The notes under the pieces are model-generated. The model was not told where the DNA came from. It was given only the letters and a program-made list of their open reading frames with translations, and did no database searches. Positions 7,289 through 14,001 of a stretch of DNA of 14,001 bases are shown here, piece by piece. A program made the translations under genes and the position numbers. Source of the DNA: Clostridium sp. CAG:1193 (GTDB lineage: Bacteria; Bacillota_I; Bacilli_A; RF39; UBA660); NCBI GenBank assembly GCA_000436255.1, contig HF990807.1, forward strand, positions 22,101 through 36,101. Direction: 5' to 3'. Numbering within the stretch: the stretch's first letter is position 1; each line of letters opens with the position of its first letter.

Positions 7289-7317
7289 AATATAACTTAA
7301 TAAAGATGAATAATCAA
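7289..7317 (-). promoter_or_regulatory. Possible promoter of the U32 gene
   Basis: -35 TTGATT (7317-7312), a 17-base spacer and -10 TATATT (7294-7289). The -35 sits in the loop of the hairpin that ends the ABC operon. Both hexamers are imperfect in an AT-rich region, so this is tentative. Confidence 0.4.
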
Positions 7318-7330
7318 TATTCATCTTTAT
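7300..7330 (-). terminator. 13-bp perfect hairpin at the end of the ABC exporter operon
   Basis: ATAAAGATGAATA (7300-7312) and TATTCATCTTTAT (7318-7330) form a perfect 13-bp stem with a five-base loop, overlapping the stop codon of the permease. No good T-tract follows on the minus strand, so it may act as a weak terminator or as a 3'-end stabiliser. Confidence 0.5.
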
Positions 7331-8892
7331 AATTTTCTAAACATTTTTACACATTTTGTATTCATATAAATATAACTTAATATAGTAAGAATAAGCATAA
7401 TACCAGTAATTAATAATATATATAATTCATATCCATTACTTGGAATAAACATAAATGGTAATACTGCAAAAACAAGTCCTATCATAAGTGTTAAAAATGA
7501 TGCTAAACTTTGTTTTATTACTTTTACCTCACTAGTCCAATCAAATATAGGAAAATGCATATTTATAATAAGTCCTAATATTGATATAAATAGTGCATAT
7601 ATAAGTGGTGTTATATACATTAATATAATAGTTAAAGCATTAGGCTTTAAATATATACTTAAAATAGTACTATTAACTAATATAGTTGGAATTAATACTG
7701 TTAAATTAACCATTATTTTACTTAAAAATATCTTTTTAGTATCTACTGGTATAGATTTAATAATCCATAAGTTTTTACCTTCAATAGAAATTGATGAATG
7801 CGTTGATATATTAAACATTACAAATGAAGATATAATAAGTGGAGACAATACAGTTATATAATTAGCAAGTTCAGGAATGCTTAAAAATACTGCTAATTTA
7901 TCTTTTCCAAATAATAAAAGTGCAATCATACCAAAAGTAACCATTAATGAACCCATTGCTGTATTAGTAAAATATACTACTGATGAAAAATATCTTTTAA
8001 TTTCTTTTTTATATAATGCTATTAATTGTGAATTACTTTTTTTATTAATTAAAACATAATTATTTTTCTTTTTAAAACTTTTTAAATTACTGTTAATCTT
8101 AATATAATATTTATTTGTAAAATATATAAATATATAAAATAATACTACTGGTATTAATATAAACATTAAAAGTGATAATATATTACCTTCTTTAATAATA
8201 TTTACATACATATTTGTAAGTGGATAAACCTTATTAAACATATTAACCATACTTTTACCTATATTAGCCATATCAACTGAACCTACATTTTCAAGAGAAA
8301 AAGATAAGTACATCGCACCAATAAATAATAAAATTGTAAATATATAATTAACTATGTTTTTCTTATTAAATCTTGATGATATTGCAGTAATAAGTGTACC
8401 TATTACGCTTGATATTACAAGTGGAACAAGTGGTATTATAAAAAGTGTAATAAAATAGAAAATATAAAATTGTCCTGTTACACTAGTATTTGTTACATAT
8501 GCAATTAATGATGGAATCATAAGTATAAATGTATATATTAAGCTTACTATATAAAGCATTACTATTTTACTTAATATAACTATACTTCTTTTAATTGGTA
8601 TACTCATAAGTAAATCATAATCTTTAAAATTAAATAATGTTCCACCTACCCTATATATATTGGTAAGTATTATCATAAAAGAAGTTATAACCATAAATTG
8701 TGGAAGTAATAAATAAGTAGCATTTAATACACTATATCCTTCCATTAATATTTTTGCATACTGATATATTAAAAATGCAAAATATATATATAACAATATG
8801 AATACTAATAATCCTTTATTTTTCTTTTTACTATTATTAGATTTAAACATAGATTTTAGATTAATTTTAGTTAACAATAATAAATTATTCAT
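7327..8892 (-). CDS. ABC-2 type transporter permease
   Basis: A 521-residue, strongly hydrophobic integral membrane protein, with about 12 to 14 likely membrane helices. The basic N-terminus (KSNNSKKKNKG) leads into a first helix around 28-45, and the segment FKDYDLLMSIPIKR (about 89-102), a short cytoplasmic coupling-type stretch, is typical of Firmicutes ABC-2 exporters. A basic loop separates two halves near residues 275-300. Its start overlaps the ATPase stop by eight bases, with GGAG ten bases upstream, so the two are translationally linked and form one transporter. The substrate is unknown: relatives handle peptides, antimicrobials or have roles in membrane protein quality such as EcsB. 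The permease call is firm; the substrate is not. Confidence 0.88.
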   Translation of the reverse strand: MNNLLLLTKINLKSMFKSNNSKKKNKGLLVFILLYIYFAFLIYQYAKILMEGYSVLNATYLLLPQFMVITSFMIILTNIYRVGGTLFNFKDYDLLMSIPIKRSIVILSKIVMLYIVSLIYTFILMIPSLIAYVTNTSVTGQFYIFYFITLFIIPLVPLVISSVIGTLITAISSRFNKKNIVNYIFTILLFIGAMYLSFSLENVGSVDMANIGKSMVNMFNKVYPLTNMYVNIIKEGNILSLLMFILIPVVLFYIFIYFTNKYYIKINSNLKSFKKKNNYVLINKKSNSQLIALYKKEIKRYFSSVVYFTNTAMGSLMVTFGMIALLLFGKDKLAVFLSIPELANYITVLSPLIISSFVMFNISTHSSISIEGKNLWIIKSIPVDTKKIFLSKIMVNLTVLIPTILVNSTILSIYLKPNALTIILMYITPLIYALFISILGLIINMHFPIFDWTSEVKVIKQSLASFLTLMIGLVFAVLPFMFIPSNGYELYILLITGIMLILTILSYIYMNTKCVKMFRKL

Positions 8893-9598
8893 GATCTATA
8901 AGCTCCATAAATATATCTTCTAAACTCTTATCTTTAACAATATCTTTCATATTTCCACTAGCTACTAATTTACCAGATTTAATAATAGCTACTTTATTAC
9001 ATAATTTTTCTGCAACCTCTAATATATGAGTTGAGAAAAAGAATGCACATCCCTCATTACATTTTTCTTTCATTATACCCTTTAATATATGCGTTGCTTT
9101 TGGATCTAATCCAACAAATGGTTCATCTAATACATATAATTTGGGTTCATGAATTAATGCACTTATAATAGCAAGTTTTTGCTTCATACCATGAGAATAT
9201 GTTGATATTAAACTACCTAAACTATCTGTTATTTCAAACATAGAAGCATACTTTTTAATAAGTTCATCTTTCTTTTTTTCATCAACTTCATAAACGTCAG
9301 CTATAAAGCTCAAATAATCAATTCCTGTAAGATGCTCATATAAATCTGGATTATCAGGAATATACGCCATTTTCTTTTTACATGAAATTGGATCTTTTTT
9401 AATACTTACTCCATCAATCAAAATATCACCATCATTAAAATCAAGTATACCTACTATTGATTTTATAGTTGTAGTTTTACCCGCACCATTATGTCCAACA
9501 AAACCAAAGATATCACCATCTTCAACTTTAAAAGAAATATCATCAACTATTTTTTTATCTTTGATATAACTTTTACTATAACCCTTAACTTCTAACAT
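8885..9598 (-). CDS. ABC transporter ATP-binding protein
   Basis: A 237-residue nucleotide-binding subunit that powers the neighbouring permease. Seen, numbered from the chosen start: Walker A GHNGAGKTT (35-43), signature YSHGMKQK (134-141; the usual LSGGQ is SHGMK, common in EcsA/BcrA-type subunits), Walker B LYVLDEP (154-160) with catalytic Glu, D-loop GLDP, and H-loop STH (189-191). The ATG at 9598 is chosen because AGAGGTG lies five bases upstream; the next in-frame ATG, six codons earlier, would place that ribosome site inside the gene. First gene of a two-gene exporter operon with its own promoter and a palindromic operator candidate. Probably regulated by a repressor. Confidence 0.94.
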   Translation of the reverse strand: MLEVKGYSKSYIKDKKIVDDISFKVEDGDIFGFVGHNGAGKTTTIKSIVGILDFNDGDILIDGVSIKKDPISCKKKMAYIPDNPDLYEHLTGIDYLSFIADVYEVDEKKKDELIKKYASMFEITDSLGSLISTYSHGMKQKLAIISALIHEPKLYVLDEPFVGLDPKATHILKGIMKEKCNEGCAFFFSTHILEVAEKLCNKVAIIKSGKLVASGNMKDIVKDKSLEDIFMELIDHE

Positions 9599-9616
9599 AT
9601 TCACACCTCTTTTCAT

Positions 9617-9644
9617 ATTATATCACGTGATACATTATTATCAA
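9617..9644 (-). promoter_or_regulatory. Promoter of the ABC exporter operon
   Basis: -35 TTGATA (9644-9639), a 16-base spacer and perfect -10 TATAAT (9622-9617). Transcription would start near 9610, about 12 bases before the ATG. Confidence 0.72.
9621..9632. promoter_or_regulatory. Palindromic operator candidate TATCACGTGATA
   Basis: A perfect 12-bp palindrome placed in the promoter spacer and touching the last two bases of the -10 box. A dimeric regulator (for example of the GntR type that often controls such exporters) bound here would block RNA polymerase. No candidate regulator gene lies next to it in the window. Confidence 0.55.
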
Positions 9645-9654
9645 ACATATAATT

Positions 9655-9690
9655 AAAAAAAGACTAAATCTTTACAATATTTTTTAGTCT
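9655..9690 (-). terminator. Terminator of the spoIIGA-sigE operon
   Basis: On the minus strand AGACTAAA (9690-9683) pairs with TTTAGTCT (9668-9661), with a 14-base loop, followed by a T-tract to 9655. The hairpin lies partly in the last codons of sigE. Confidence 0.72.
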
Positions 9691-10350
9691 CTTAATTACT
9701 TTTTTCTCTATTCTTGATATATAACTTTGACTTATCCCAAGCATATCGGCAACATCTTTTTGAGTTATTTCTTCGTTCCCAAATAACCCGTATCTTAATA
9801 TCATTATCTTTTTATCTCTTTCATTTAATTTTTCTATTTCCTCAATTAATAATTTTTTTTCTATTTTATTTTCAAGTTCTTTTGTAACCACATCATCTTC
9901 AGTACCAAGTACATCTTCTAAATGAAGCTCATTTCCTTCAGCATCATAACTAAGTGAATCTTCAAATGATATTTCAGTTTTTCTTTTTTTATTTTTTCTT
10001 AAAAACATAAGTATTTCATTATCAATACATCTTGATGCATACGTAGCAAGTTTAATATTTTTACCCATTTTATAAGTATTAATACCTTTTATAAGACCAA
10101 TTGTACCAATACTTACTAAATCTTCTAAATCAATACCAGTATTTTCATACTTTTTAGCTAAAAATACAACTAATCTTAAATTATGCTCAATTAACTTATT
10201 CTTAGAAATTTCATCTCCAAACCTTGCAAGTTCCAAAGCCTCTTCTTCTTCCATTCTAGATAATGGTTCAGGTAATATATCACTACTACCTACATAATAT
10301 ACTTCTCTTTTAAATATTCTTAACAAAAACTCTATTATTCTTCTAAACAT
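9664..10350 (-). CDS. sigE: RNA polymerase sporulation sigma factor sigma-E (pro-form)
   Basis: A 228-residue sigma-70 family protein very like Bacillus sigma-E, the early mother-cell sporulation factor. Seen: region 2 core NLRLVVFLAKKYENTG and DLEDLVSIGTIGLIKGI (about 57-90), promoter-melting region ATYASRCIDNEILMFLR (102-118), linker with FEDSLSYDAEGNELHLEDVLG, and region 4 HTH TQKDVADMLGISQSYISR (196-213). An amphipathic N-terminal pro-sequence (MFRRIIEFLLRIFKRE) precedes the VYYVG block, where the family is cut; it is about 16 residues against about 27 in Bacillus. The start overlaps spoIIGA by 16 bases and has GGAGG just upstream. Unlike in Bacillus, sigG does not follow; a terminator and an unrelated operon do. 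Regulated by proteolysis through SpoIIGA. Confidence 0.95.
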   Translation of the reverse strand: MFRRIIEFLLRIFKREVYYVGSSDILPEPLSRMEEEEALELARFGDEISKNKLIEHNLRLVVFLAKKYENTGIDLEDLVSIGTIGLIKGINTYKMGKNIKLATYASRCIDNEILMFLRKNKKRKTEISFEDSLSYDAEGNELHLEDVLGTEDDVVTKELENKIEKKLLIEEIEKLNERDKKIMILRYGLFGNEEITQKDVADMLGISQSYISRIEKKVIKRLKNIVKI

Positions 10351-11132
10351 AAATCCTCCATTCCATTATTTAATATAATATCAGCACCATCTATATATAT
10401 TTTGTCATCTATTAGTCCAAGAAGTACATTTTTAAAAATTTTATCATTAATTTTAATATAATTAATTCTTATACAACTTAATAATCCATTACTTACTCCA
10501 TTATAAGGCACTAATAACTTTCTTTCATTTTTAATATACTTACTTACTTTTTCTTTACTAACAAGTACAATCATTCTTTTTTTATATGGATCAGTTAAAT
10601 TGTTTCCAGTATCCATATACCCAGTTAATTCTATAAAATGATTACTTTTAAAATATATGTTAGTCTTATAATATTTAGAATAATTATTCTTAATATCTTT
10701 CATATTTTTTATATATAAATAAATTAATATGGGAGAAGTTATAAGTATTGTAATTATATTTACACTATACCCGTTATTATAAAATATAATCCCCTTATTC
10801 TTATAAGAAAACTCTATATTAATAAAGTACAATGCACCACCCAAAACAATACTTGAAATGTATAAAAAAACGAGATTCTTAAGTGTATACCTTAAATCTT
10901 TATATGAAAATGTTATTAATATCATTAATATAGCAATAATTAATTTCAAGAAAAATAACGTAACTTTACTTATATTTAAAAATAAAAATAATATTGATAA
11001 TCCACCCATTAAACTTCCTAAAATTATCCTATATAATTTTGCATTTCTTCTTAATATTAGTGATACTGATAAAAGTAATAAAAAATCAAAGAATATATTT
11101 ATAAATAAAATAACATCTATATATACTTTCAT
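10335..11132 (-). CDS. spoIIGA: SpoIIGA, membrane aspartic protease for pro-sigma-E
   Basis: A 265-residue protein whose family cleaves the pro-sequence from sigma-E in the mother cell after a signal from SpoIIR. Seen: N-terminal membrane half with about five hydrophobic helices (the start MKVYIDVILFINIFFDFLLL closely mirrors Bacillus), then a soluble protease half with the aspartic motif YMDTGNNLTDP (catalytic Asp174, DTGN where Bacillus has DSGN) and VPYNGVSNGLL after it. The start at 11132 is chosen because it matches the family N-terminus and has GGTGAT upstream; the longer frame adds 12 unlikely residues. It runs into sigE with a 16-base overlap. Its promoter must lie in or next to the preceding terminator; no clear Spo0A box was seen. 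Confidence 0.92.
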   Translation of the reverse strand: MKVYIDVILFINIFFDFLLLLSVSLILRRNAKLYRIILGSLMGGLSILFLFLNISKVTLFFLKLIIAILMILITFSYKDLRYTLKNLVFLYISSIVLGGALYFINIEFSYKNKGIIFYNNGYSVNIITILITSPILIYLYIKNMKDIKNNYSKYYKTNIYFKSNHFIELTGYMDTGNNLTDPYKKRMIVLVSKEKVSKYIKNERKLLVPYNGVSNGLLSCIRINYIKINDKIFKNVLLGLIDDKIYIDGADIILNNGMEDLCLEE

Positions 11133-11152
11133 ATTATCACCATTTACATAAT

Positions 11153-11185
11153 AAAAAAAAATAGGCAAATATTATGTCTATTTTT
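11153..11185 (-). terminator. Terminator after the leucine-rich repeat pseudogene
   Basis: On the minus strand AAAAATAG (11185-11178) pairs with CTATTTTT (11164-11157), with inner bases partly paired, and the T-tract extends to 11153. It separates the pseudogene from spoIIGA. Confidence 0.6.
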
Positions 11186-11195
11186 AGTGATTTTA

Positions 11196-11807
11196 TTATT
11201 GAGCACACTCTACATGTATAACATTATCCGGATACGCAAATGTTTCATCATCAGTAATTGGATTTTTATCAAAAGCATAACAGTGCATTCTAAAGGATGT
11301 CGTCGGAAATGTAATTGATGTTAATTGATTTTTATAAAATGCCATATATCCTATACTCTTGACTGTATTCGGTATTACTACTGAAGTTATTCCTAAACCA
11401 GCATAATTTGGATAGTCTCCTGTCGTAAATGCATTATCAGCAATTCCAACTACTTTCTTACCATCTATCTCACTTGGTATTACTACATCAAGCCCACCAT
11501 CTACATTATATCCTGTTATAGATATTCCATCAACATAAGTTTCTTCTAATCCAGCGTTTTTATAATCTTCTTTTGAAATATAATCAAACATCACATTATT
11601 CTTTAAAGTCACACCATTATCTAGTGCATTTCCACTACATAATATATTTGCATCTTCTTCTGATCAATTATTTTGTAAATATACAGCACACTTACCTTTA
11701 TCTTTTATTGTAACCCCATTAATAACACTAGTATCTTCATAACTAAAATATTTTGAATCAAGGAGACTGTTCTCTTCAGGGGGTTCATTTTTTAAGCGAG
11801 TTATCTC
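11196..11807 (-). pseudogene. BspA-type leucine-rich repeat protein, 5'-truncated with in-frame stop
   Basis: One reading frame runs from 11807 to the stop at 11196, broken once by TGA at 11666-11664. Upstream of the TGA it reads NSLLDSKYFSYEDTSVING and IKDKGKCAVYLQNN; downstream SEEDANILCSGNALDNGVTL, then typical LRR_5/BspA units such as VVIPNTVKSIGYMAFYKNQ and LTSITFP. The text is continuous across the TGA, as if a Trp codon had mutated to stop. No start codon with a ribosome site, no signal or prepilin N-terminus is found, and the frame hits TAA at 11810-11808. Restart at GTG 11612 or ATG 11591 would give a protein of about 130 residues, so a short product is possible. Intact relatives are surface or pilin-like adhesion proteins; here it looks like decayed cargo. 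Confidence 0.72.
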
Positions 11808-11891
11808 TTATACAAAAATTTAAGTTCCTAATAAAATAAGGCTTTGTGGGTGCTCTTCAGTTTATAAGAGTTTAATATAATTCATATAAGT

Positions 11892-11915
11892 GTTAATGTA
11901 AAAGTTAATGTAAAA
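11892..11915. repeat. Tandem 12-bp repeat GTTAATGTAAAA x2
   Basis: Two perfect back-to-back copies at 11892-11903 and 11904-11915 in the non-coding stretch between the pseudogene and the ATPase gene. The rest of 11808-11911 holds no gene I can support and only a weak five-base hairpin. It may be a remnant of a rearrangement junction. Confidence 0.6.
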
Positions 11916-11941
11916 ACAAAAACCAGATATCTATTATCTGG
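11912..11941 (-). terminator. Terminator of the ATPase gene
   Basis: On the minus strand CCAGATA (11941-11935) pairs with TATCTGG (11929-11923) across a five-base loop, followed by TTTTTG and five more T. It overlaps the stop codon of the ATPase gene. Confidence 0.78.
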
Positions 11942-13949
11942 CTTTATTATTTGTAATAATATCAAAAATCATTGGAGAAAAATAATCAAATTTATAAGGA
12001 TTTAGTGATACAAATAATTTATCATTCAAATGCACAATATTATCAAATTCTGTTTTTAACAAATCTATATCTTCTTTTTGAAAATCTTTTATATTTAGTA
12101 ATTTAGCATAAATAGGTGAATACTTACCTATCATTTCTCTATAATAATATATTTTTTCAAAATTCGATAGTTCATTTATATTGAATTCTTTTAAGTAGTC
12201 ACTAGGAATTTTTTCTATATTAATACCATATATTTCTAAAATCAAATCAATAATTTTTTCTTCATCAATATTTATTTTTTTTAATTCTTCATAAATAAGT
12301 TCTTTTTTCACATTATGCAATATAGCAGAACAATAATTATATACATTCTTGTACATGACAGATTTATTTTTATCAATTTCACTTAAAATTCTAATGTTAA
12401 TTATTTTTCTATAATACGTCATTTTTTTATCTTTAATAAACTCTAATACTTGATTGTATAAAGGACTAAAGTCCTTAATGTCTATAACTTTGAGCATAGA
12501 CTTATGCTGATAATTTGAATATTGTAAAATACATCCTGTATTTTCTCTTATAGACTTATTAGTTTTTGATTCATTCTTTTTATTTAAATACTTATAAAGA
12601 GCTGCAAATTTCACAAAAACTTGATCATGAGAAAATAATATAATAGTTCTATCATTTTTGAACTCATATAACATTTTAAACATTAAACTTCTTCTATATT
12701 CATCATATGATGAAGCTGGATCATCTATAAGCAATGTTTTATTCTTATTACCCAGTAGAAAGAATATTAAAGAAATAATATTTCTTTCTCCGTATGATAA
12801 ACCTTTTCTTCTATCAGATTTTTTTTCATCCTCTTTTAAAAATAAATAATATGAAGCAATTTGCTTATCAACATCGAAGCTTGATTCACAAAACTCATAA
12901 GGAATTCCCATTAAACTAAGATATTTATTAATTCTATTCTTATTAATTTTAATTATTTTGTTCGATGCTGTTTTTATTTTGCCAAGTTTTACTTTTATTT
13001 GCTTCAAACTACTATTAATTTCATTAATCATTTCAATTTGATTAGGGAATACTTTTTCAAATTTTTTCGATATCTTAATTTGTTGAATTTTACTAATATC
13101 CAATTTACTTGTTTTATAATCCTCAAATAATTCTATTATGCTACTAATATAATCTCTAAAGCAATATAAATCTATTATTTCTTTTTTTGCTCTTTCAACT
13201 TCCCTTGAATGTCTATAATTAGGCGTCTTAATTCCAACTTCTTCAAGAAATTGATTATCTTTTGTTATGATTTCAAAGTTCTTAGGTGTAAGCTTTATTA
13301 TTTCAGTTATAAATTTATCTCTTCTCTCACTAATCTTTTTCTCACAATATGGGCAAATATTATCTATTTCATAGTTTTTACCAGACTTAAGCCATGTAAT
13401 AAAGTCAGGCCCTTTTTTATTTATTATAGTTATAAATTTATTTGATTTAATTGATGATAATTCATTTGTTAATTTTACCAGCTTACTTGTGCTACTAAAT
13501 GAGGTATTATTTAATTTTAATTTAACATCAAAATGACTAATTATTGTATCAATTTTATTTTTATATTCTAACAAAATATTTTTGAAGTCCTCAAACTTAT
13601 TCAATAATAAATTGCAATCTTCAATTGTTTCTAACAAATCCTTATTATCCGAAAATAATATTTCGTATATATTTTCATCTTGTCCATTGTTAAATATCAT
13701 ATTTTTTGAACTTTCTAAATCAAAAATACTAAAATTTGAACAGTTTACTTCTTTATCATCAACTTTAATTATACATTCTTCAATTTTTTTACCCACTTTA
13801 ACATCGTCATCAGTCACTTGAGACGATAATGCTTTTGCAATTGAACTTTTACCACTTCCGCTAATACCAAAAATATGATTAACTTTATTATCTTCTATTT
13901 CAAGCTTTAATTCTTCTATATTTTTATAATTACTTATATTAATTTTCAT
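11934..13949 (-). CDS. SMC/ABC-type AAA ATPase with C-terminal effector-like domain (PrrC/RloC-like defence candidate)
   Basis: A 671-residue ATPase of the RecF/SMC-like class. Seen, numbered from the chosen start: Walker A GISGSGKSS (28-36), helical middle with a CPYC zinc-hook-like pair (199-202), long helices around 245-345, signature LSYGER (384-389), Walker B TLLIDDPASSYDE (405-417, DDP form as in AAA_13/PrrC-like proteins), H-loop SHDQ (440-443). The last about 180 residues carry RILSE (Arg520, Glu524) and ILHN (His545), resembling the Arg-x3-Glu ... His arrangement of PrrC-type anticodon nucleases, though the spacing to His is shorter. The start has GAGGT upstream; the longer frame adds eight residues. 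Monocistronic within the window, next to a decayed LRR gene. Phage defence by RNA cleavage is inference; a DNA-repair or other role cannot be excluded. Confidence 0.82.
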   Translation of the reverse strand: MKINISNYKNIEELKLEIEDNKVNHIFGISGSGKSSIAKALSSQVTDDDVKVGKKIEECIIKVDDKEVNCSNFSIFDLESSKNMIFNNGQDENIYEILFSDNKDLLETIEDCNLLLNKFEDFKNILLEYKNKIDTIISHFDVKLKLNNTSFSSTSKLVKLTNELSSIKSNKFITIINKKGPDFITWLKSGKNYEIDNICPYCEKKISERRDKFITEIIKLTPKNFEIITKDNQFLEEVGIKTPNYRHSREVERAKKEIIDLYCFRDYISSIIELFEDYKTSKLDISKIQQIKISKKFEKVFPNQIEMINEINSSLKQIKVKLGKIKTASNKIIKINKNRINKYLSLMGIPYEFCESSFDVDKQIASYYLFLKEDEKKSDRRKGLSYGERNIISLIFFLLGNKNKTLLIDDPASSYDEYRRSLMFKMLYEFKNDRTIILFSHDQVFVKFAALYKYLNKKNESKTNKSIRENTGCILQYSNYQHKSMLKVIDIKDFSPLYNQVLEFIKDKKMTYYRKIINIRILSEIDKNKSVMYKNVYNYCSAILHNVKKELIYEELKKINIDEEKIIDLILEIYGINIEKIPSDYLKEFNINELSNFEKIYYYREMIGKYSPIYAKLLNIKDFQKEDIDLLKTEFDNIVHLNDKLFVSLNPYKFDYFSPMIFDIITNNKAR

Positions 13950-13979
13950 ATTATACCTCACTACCACATCCACGGTTTT

Positions 13980-14001
13980 TTAAAGCATTCTAGTGCTTTA
14001 A
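13980..14001. repeat. Inverted repeat at the right edge
   Basis: TTAAAGCA (13980-13987) and TGCTTTAA (13994-14001) form a perfect eight-bp stem with a six-base loop. On the minus strand it precedes the ATPase gene and is followed by AAAAAA, not T, so it is not a clear terminator in that direction. What lies beyond the edge decides its role. Confidence 0.5.

Noticed and set aside
10858..11151. Plus-strand frame of 97 codons opposite spoIIGA
   Set aside because: Antisense shadow of a recognised gene with biased Asn/Ile/Lys content and no ribosome site.
11664..11666. TGA read as Trp (alternative genetic code)
   Set aside because: The acetyltransferase and U32 genes end naturally in TGA, Trp in Rel is TGG, and all long genes are open without TGA recoding; a nonsense mutation is simpler.
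13209..13445. Plus-strand frame inside the ATPase gene
   Set aside because: Antisense to the helical, CPYC-containing part of the ATPase; no start signals.

Overview
The window is very AT-rich bacterial DNA with short intergenic gaps, AGGAGG-type ribosome binding sites, sigma-A-like promoters and U-tract terminators. It carries spoIIGA-sigE, the mother-cell sporulation pair, and a BspA-type leucine-rich repeat remnant. Together these point to a low-GC Firmicute, most likely an uncultured gut member of the Bacilli or Erysipelotrichia type; the exact lineage is inference. The standard bacterial code is used: long genes are uninterrupted, Trp is TGG where checked, and TGA serves as stop.

Layout, left to right. 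(1) Positions 1-2733, minus strand: a stringent-response operon. It has a strong promoter, a leader of about 200 nt containing a 59-codon reading frame and an intrinsic terminator, a short Rel/SpoT protein, a GNAT acetyltransferase, and an M20 deacylase cut by the window edge. The Rel protein keeps its hydrolase residues, has lost the catalytic Glu of its synthetase, and stops after the TGS domain. (2) 2753-3740, plus strand: a divergent metallophosphoesterase with an N-terminal HTH-like segment, ending in a terminator shared with the convergent corA. (3) 3739-5125, minus: a CorA-type Mg2+ channel and an unrecognised 101-residue protein with a perfect consensus promoter and its own terminator. 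(4) 5122-7317, minus: a long U32 peptidase-family (RlhA-like) protein. (5) 7327-9644, minus: a two-gene ABC exporter operon whose promoter spacer holds a perfect 12-bp palindrome. (6) 9655-11132, minus: spoIIGA overlapping sigE. (7) 11153-14001, minus: an accessory-looking segment with a broken BspA-like leucine-rich repeat gene and a 671-residue SMC/ABC-type ATPase that resembles the PrrC/RloC class of phage-defence ATPases.

How the parts work together: SpoIIGA is the membrane protease that matures pro-sigma-E. The Rel-type protein, as read, should mainly remove (p)ppGpp, and its leader could tie its production to ongoing translation. The most interesting items are the hydrolase-only Rel with its leader, the ATPase at the right end, the orphan 101-residue gene, and the palindromic operator candidate. 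No CRISPR array, rRNA, tRNA or insertion sequence was seen.
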